From Flavobacteriaceae bacterium (GTDB taxonomy: Bacteria > Bacteroidota > Bacteroidia > Flavobacteriales > Flavobacteriaceae), in the NCBI GenBank assembly GCA_028281065.1, contig JANQKN010000163.1, positions 1-52,456 of the forward strand: a stretch of DNA of 52,456 nt, written 5' to 3'. The notes under the pieces are model-generated. The model was not told the DNA's origin and searched no databases. It saw only the letters and a program-made list of their open reading frames with translations. Shown one piece after another: positions 51,218-52,456 of this stretch. Within the stretch, counting starts at the first letter, position 1; each line of letters starts with the position of its first letter. Both the position numbers and the translations under genes were made by a program.

Positions 51218-52456
51218 ATGAAGAAAACTACCCTTTTCATTCTAGGGCTTTTCATGGGAATTCTCATGCATGCCCAGGATGTAACGAGTTTGAGTGAAGT
51301 CACTCATCTCAGTGGAAGTACACCTCAAGGGCCCATTGAAGCTACTGCTATTGTAGTAACTGATAATGGTCTTTTACCTTCCACCCTTTTCACAGATCGA
51401 CCCACATTTCAAGCCCAATGCCCTACGGCATTGCCTTTAGAAGATTTTGCTGGAGGTCCAGGCCCAGGAGCTGTTGTAGAATGTGCACCTACAATTAACA
51501 GTGCAGGAGATACCTGTTTTCCTGCTGGTGAGCTTCTACCCGGTGTAGATATTACACGAAGTGGTGGATTTGGAGTTGTGTACTTAGGAGTTGGAGGTCT
51601 AGGACATACCTACCCTGATCCTTATGTAGGTTCAAACACCTTTACAGAGTTTACTATTCTGAACTTTACGCAGCCTACCAATCAAGTTGGTTTCGACTTG
51701 GTTTCTTTACGTGGCGGAGTTGGAAACGCTGCTAATGGTGGTGATATTGACGTACGTGTATTTGGTACGGGTGGACTTATAGACACCTACACCATTACCC
51801 TAACCGGGGATGCTTCTTCGTTTGTTGGAATTACTGCAGACGAGCAGATCGTTAGTATAGAATTACAAGATCCAACTGGTCAAGATGTAGAGCTTATTGC
51901 CAACATGGAATTTGGAAATTGCACCACTGGTTCACCTCCAATGATGACCTGTCCTATGGATATCACTACAACCGCAAGTCCAAACACCTGTGGGGCCGTA
52001 GTTGCCTTCCCACCACCATTGGTAGTGGATCCTGACGGTGACTTGGATACCGTGGTACAGACCATGGGGGACCCTAGTGGATCTGTGTTCCCAGTAGGAA
52101 CAACTGTAATAGAGTTTACTGCAACCGACTTAGCAGGTAACGTTGCTACCTGTACCTTCAATATAACGGTAACCGATGATGAGCCTCCAATGGCAGTTTG
52201 TCAAGACATTACTGTAGACTTGGATGCCAACGGAATGTACACGCTAACTCCAACCGAAATTGATGGAGGTAGTACCGACAACTGCGGCATCGCATCCTTG
52301 GAGTTCTTGGTGACCGGTGCCCCTGCAACCGCAGACGGAAACGTACCATTGACCATCCCAGCCGGTGCACCAACAACCACTGCAGGTTTCATGGACCCAT
52401 CTACTGCTTCAGTAGCTGACTCCGGTATCATCGGGGTGGATTACTCCTTCACCGAT
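51218..52456 (+). CDS. HYR-domain surface protein, N-terminal 413 residues
   Basis: Open from the ATG at 51218 (MKKTTLFILGLFMGILMHAQ, a signal peptide) to the right edge. The first 230 residues are a beta-rich region of unknown type with FTEFTILNFTQPTNQVGFDL. A HYR domain follows (about 245-325), with TCPMDITTTASPNTCGAVVA and TTVIEFTATDLAGNVATCTF. The next repeat begins at PPMAVCQDITVDL. Such proteins are usually very large, calcium-independent adhesins or matrix proteins with a T9SS sorting domain at the far end; that end is not in the window. It has its own promoter. Confidence 0.85.
   Translation, partial: MKKTTLFILGLFMGILMHAQDVTSLSEVTHLSGSTPQGPIEATAIVVTDNGLLPSTLFTDRPTFQAQCPTALPLEDFAGGPGPGAVVECAPTINSAGDTCFPAGELLPGVDITRSGGFGVVYLGVGGLGHTYPDPYVGSNTFTEFTILNFTQPTNQVGFDLVSLRGGVGNAANGGDIDVRVFGTGGLIDTYTITLTGDASSFVGITADEQIVSIELQDPTGQDVELIANMEFGNCTTGSPPMMTCPMDITTTASPNTCGAVVAFPPPLVVDPDGDLDTVVQTMGDPSGSVFPVGTTVIEFTATDLAGNVATCTFNITVTDDEPPMAVCQDITVDLDANGMYTLTPTEIDGGSTDNCGIASLEFLVTGAPATADGNVPLTIPAGAPTTTAGFMDPSTASVADSGIIGVDYSFTD

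Noticed and set aside
1-52456. tRNA, rRNA, insertion sequence or CRISPR array
   Set aside because: No cloverleaf-like segments, transposase-like ORFs with terminal repeats, or regularly spaced direct repeats were seen on either strand by reading; a dedicated search was not possible.

Overview
The window looks like chromosomal DNA of a marine-type or environmental member of the Flavobacteriaceae (Bacteroidota). The evidence is convergent: a bacillithiol gene (bshC), type IX secretion cargo with C-terminal sorting domains, TonB-dependent receptors without SusD partners, a DUF4295 gene beside rpmG/rpmB, a DUF1800/DUF1501 pair, and many start-proximal copies of the Bacteroidota -7 promoter motif TAnnTTTG. 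No rRNA, tRNA, insertion sequence, prophage or CRISPR array was seen. Both ends cut genes: guaA on the left (its 3' part is missing) and a large HYR-type adhesin on the right.

Layout. 1-6.9 kb: guaA and bshC (minus strand), a secreted M14-type zinc peptidase (plus), a 46-residue orphan ORF and a phosphatidylserine-decarboxylase-like enzyme with the two-domain layout of the PsiD-type aromatic decarboxylases (minus). 7-15.6 kb: the most unusual block. Two ECF sigma factors with membrane partners flank a 983-residue exported TPR-CHAT (caspase-like) protein, followed by a small T9SS-sorted protein and a 794-residue secreted repeat protein. 15.6-21.2 kb: a serine hydrolase, a TPR lipoprotein and a TonB-dependent receptor. 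21.2-26.2 kb: a five-gene minus-strand run, rimO, alpha/beta hydrolase, sialidase-like lipoprotein, YdjM-like membrane protein, glycosyltransferase. 26.3-30.8 kb: the DUF1800/DUF1501 pair, a frameshifted arylformamidase-like gene and two unrecognised ORFs, which read as a small accessory patch.

30.8-35.6 kb is housekeeping on the minus strand: exonuclease, FAH-family hydrolase, Hpt protein and cinA form one tight run, followed by rpmB-rpmG-DUF4295 from a good promoter, then ftsY. 35.6-40.1 kb holds two small envelope proteins, a 2-oxoacid dehydrogenase E2, a GT2 glycosyltransferase and recR. 40.1-44.5 kb has a T9SS beta-propeller protein, a sodium:solute symporter and a CoA-binding protein. 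44.5-52.5 kb has an outer-membrane beta-barrel receptor, fabH, htpG and the start of the adhesin, separated by intergenic regions rich in hairpins.

How the genes may work together: the 7-15.6 kb block could be an envelope-sensing module. One ECF factor (about 11978-12568) has a partner whose single membrane helix precedes a TPR domain predicted to be periplasmic. The CHAT protein next to it also carries TPRs and is predicted to sit in the inner membrane with its protease domain in the periplasm. Two secreted proteins encoded just downstream could be regulated products or substrates. This is inference from gene order and domain content. No homology search, structure prediction or expression data was available; all family names are from motif recognition by eye.
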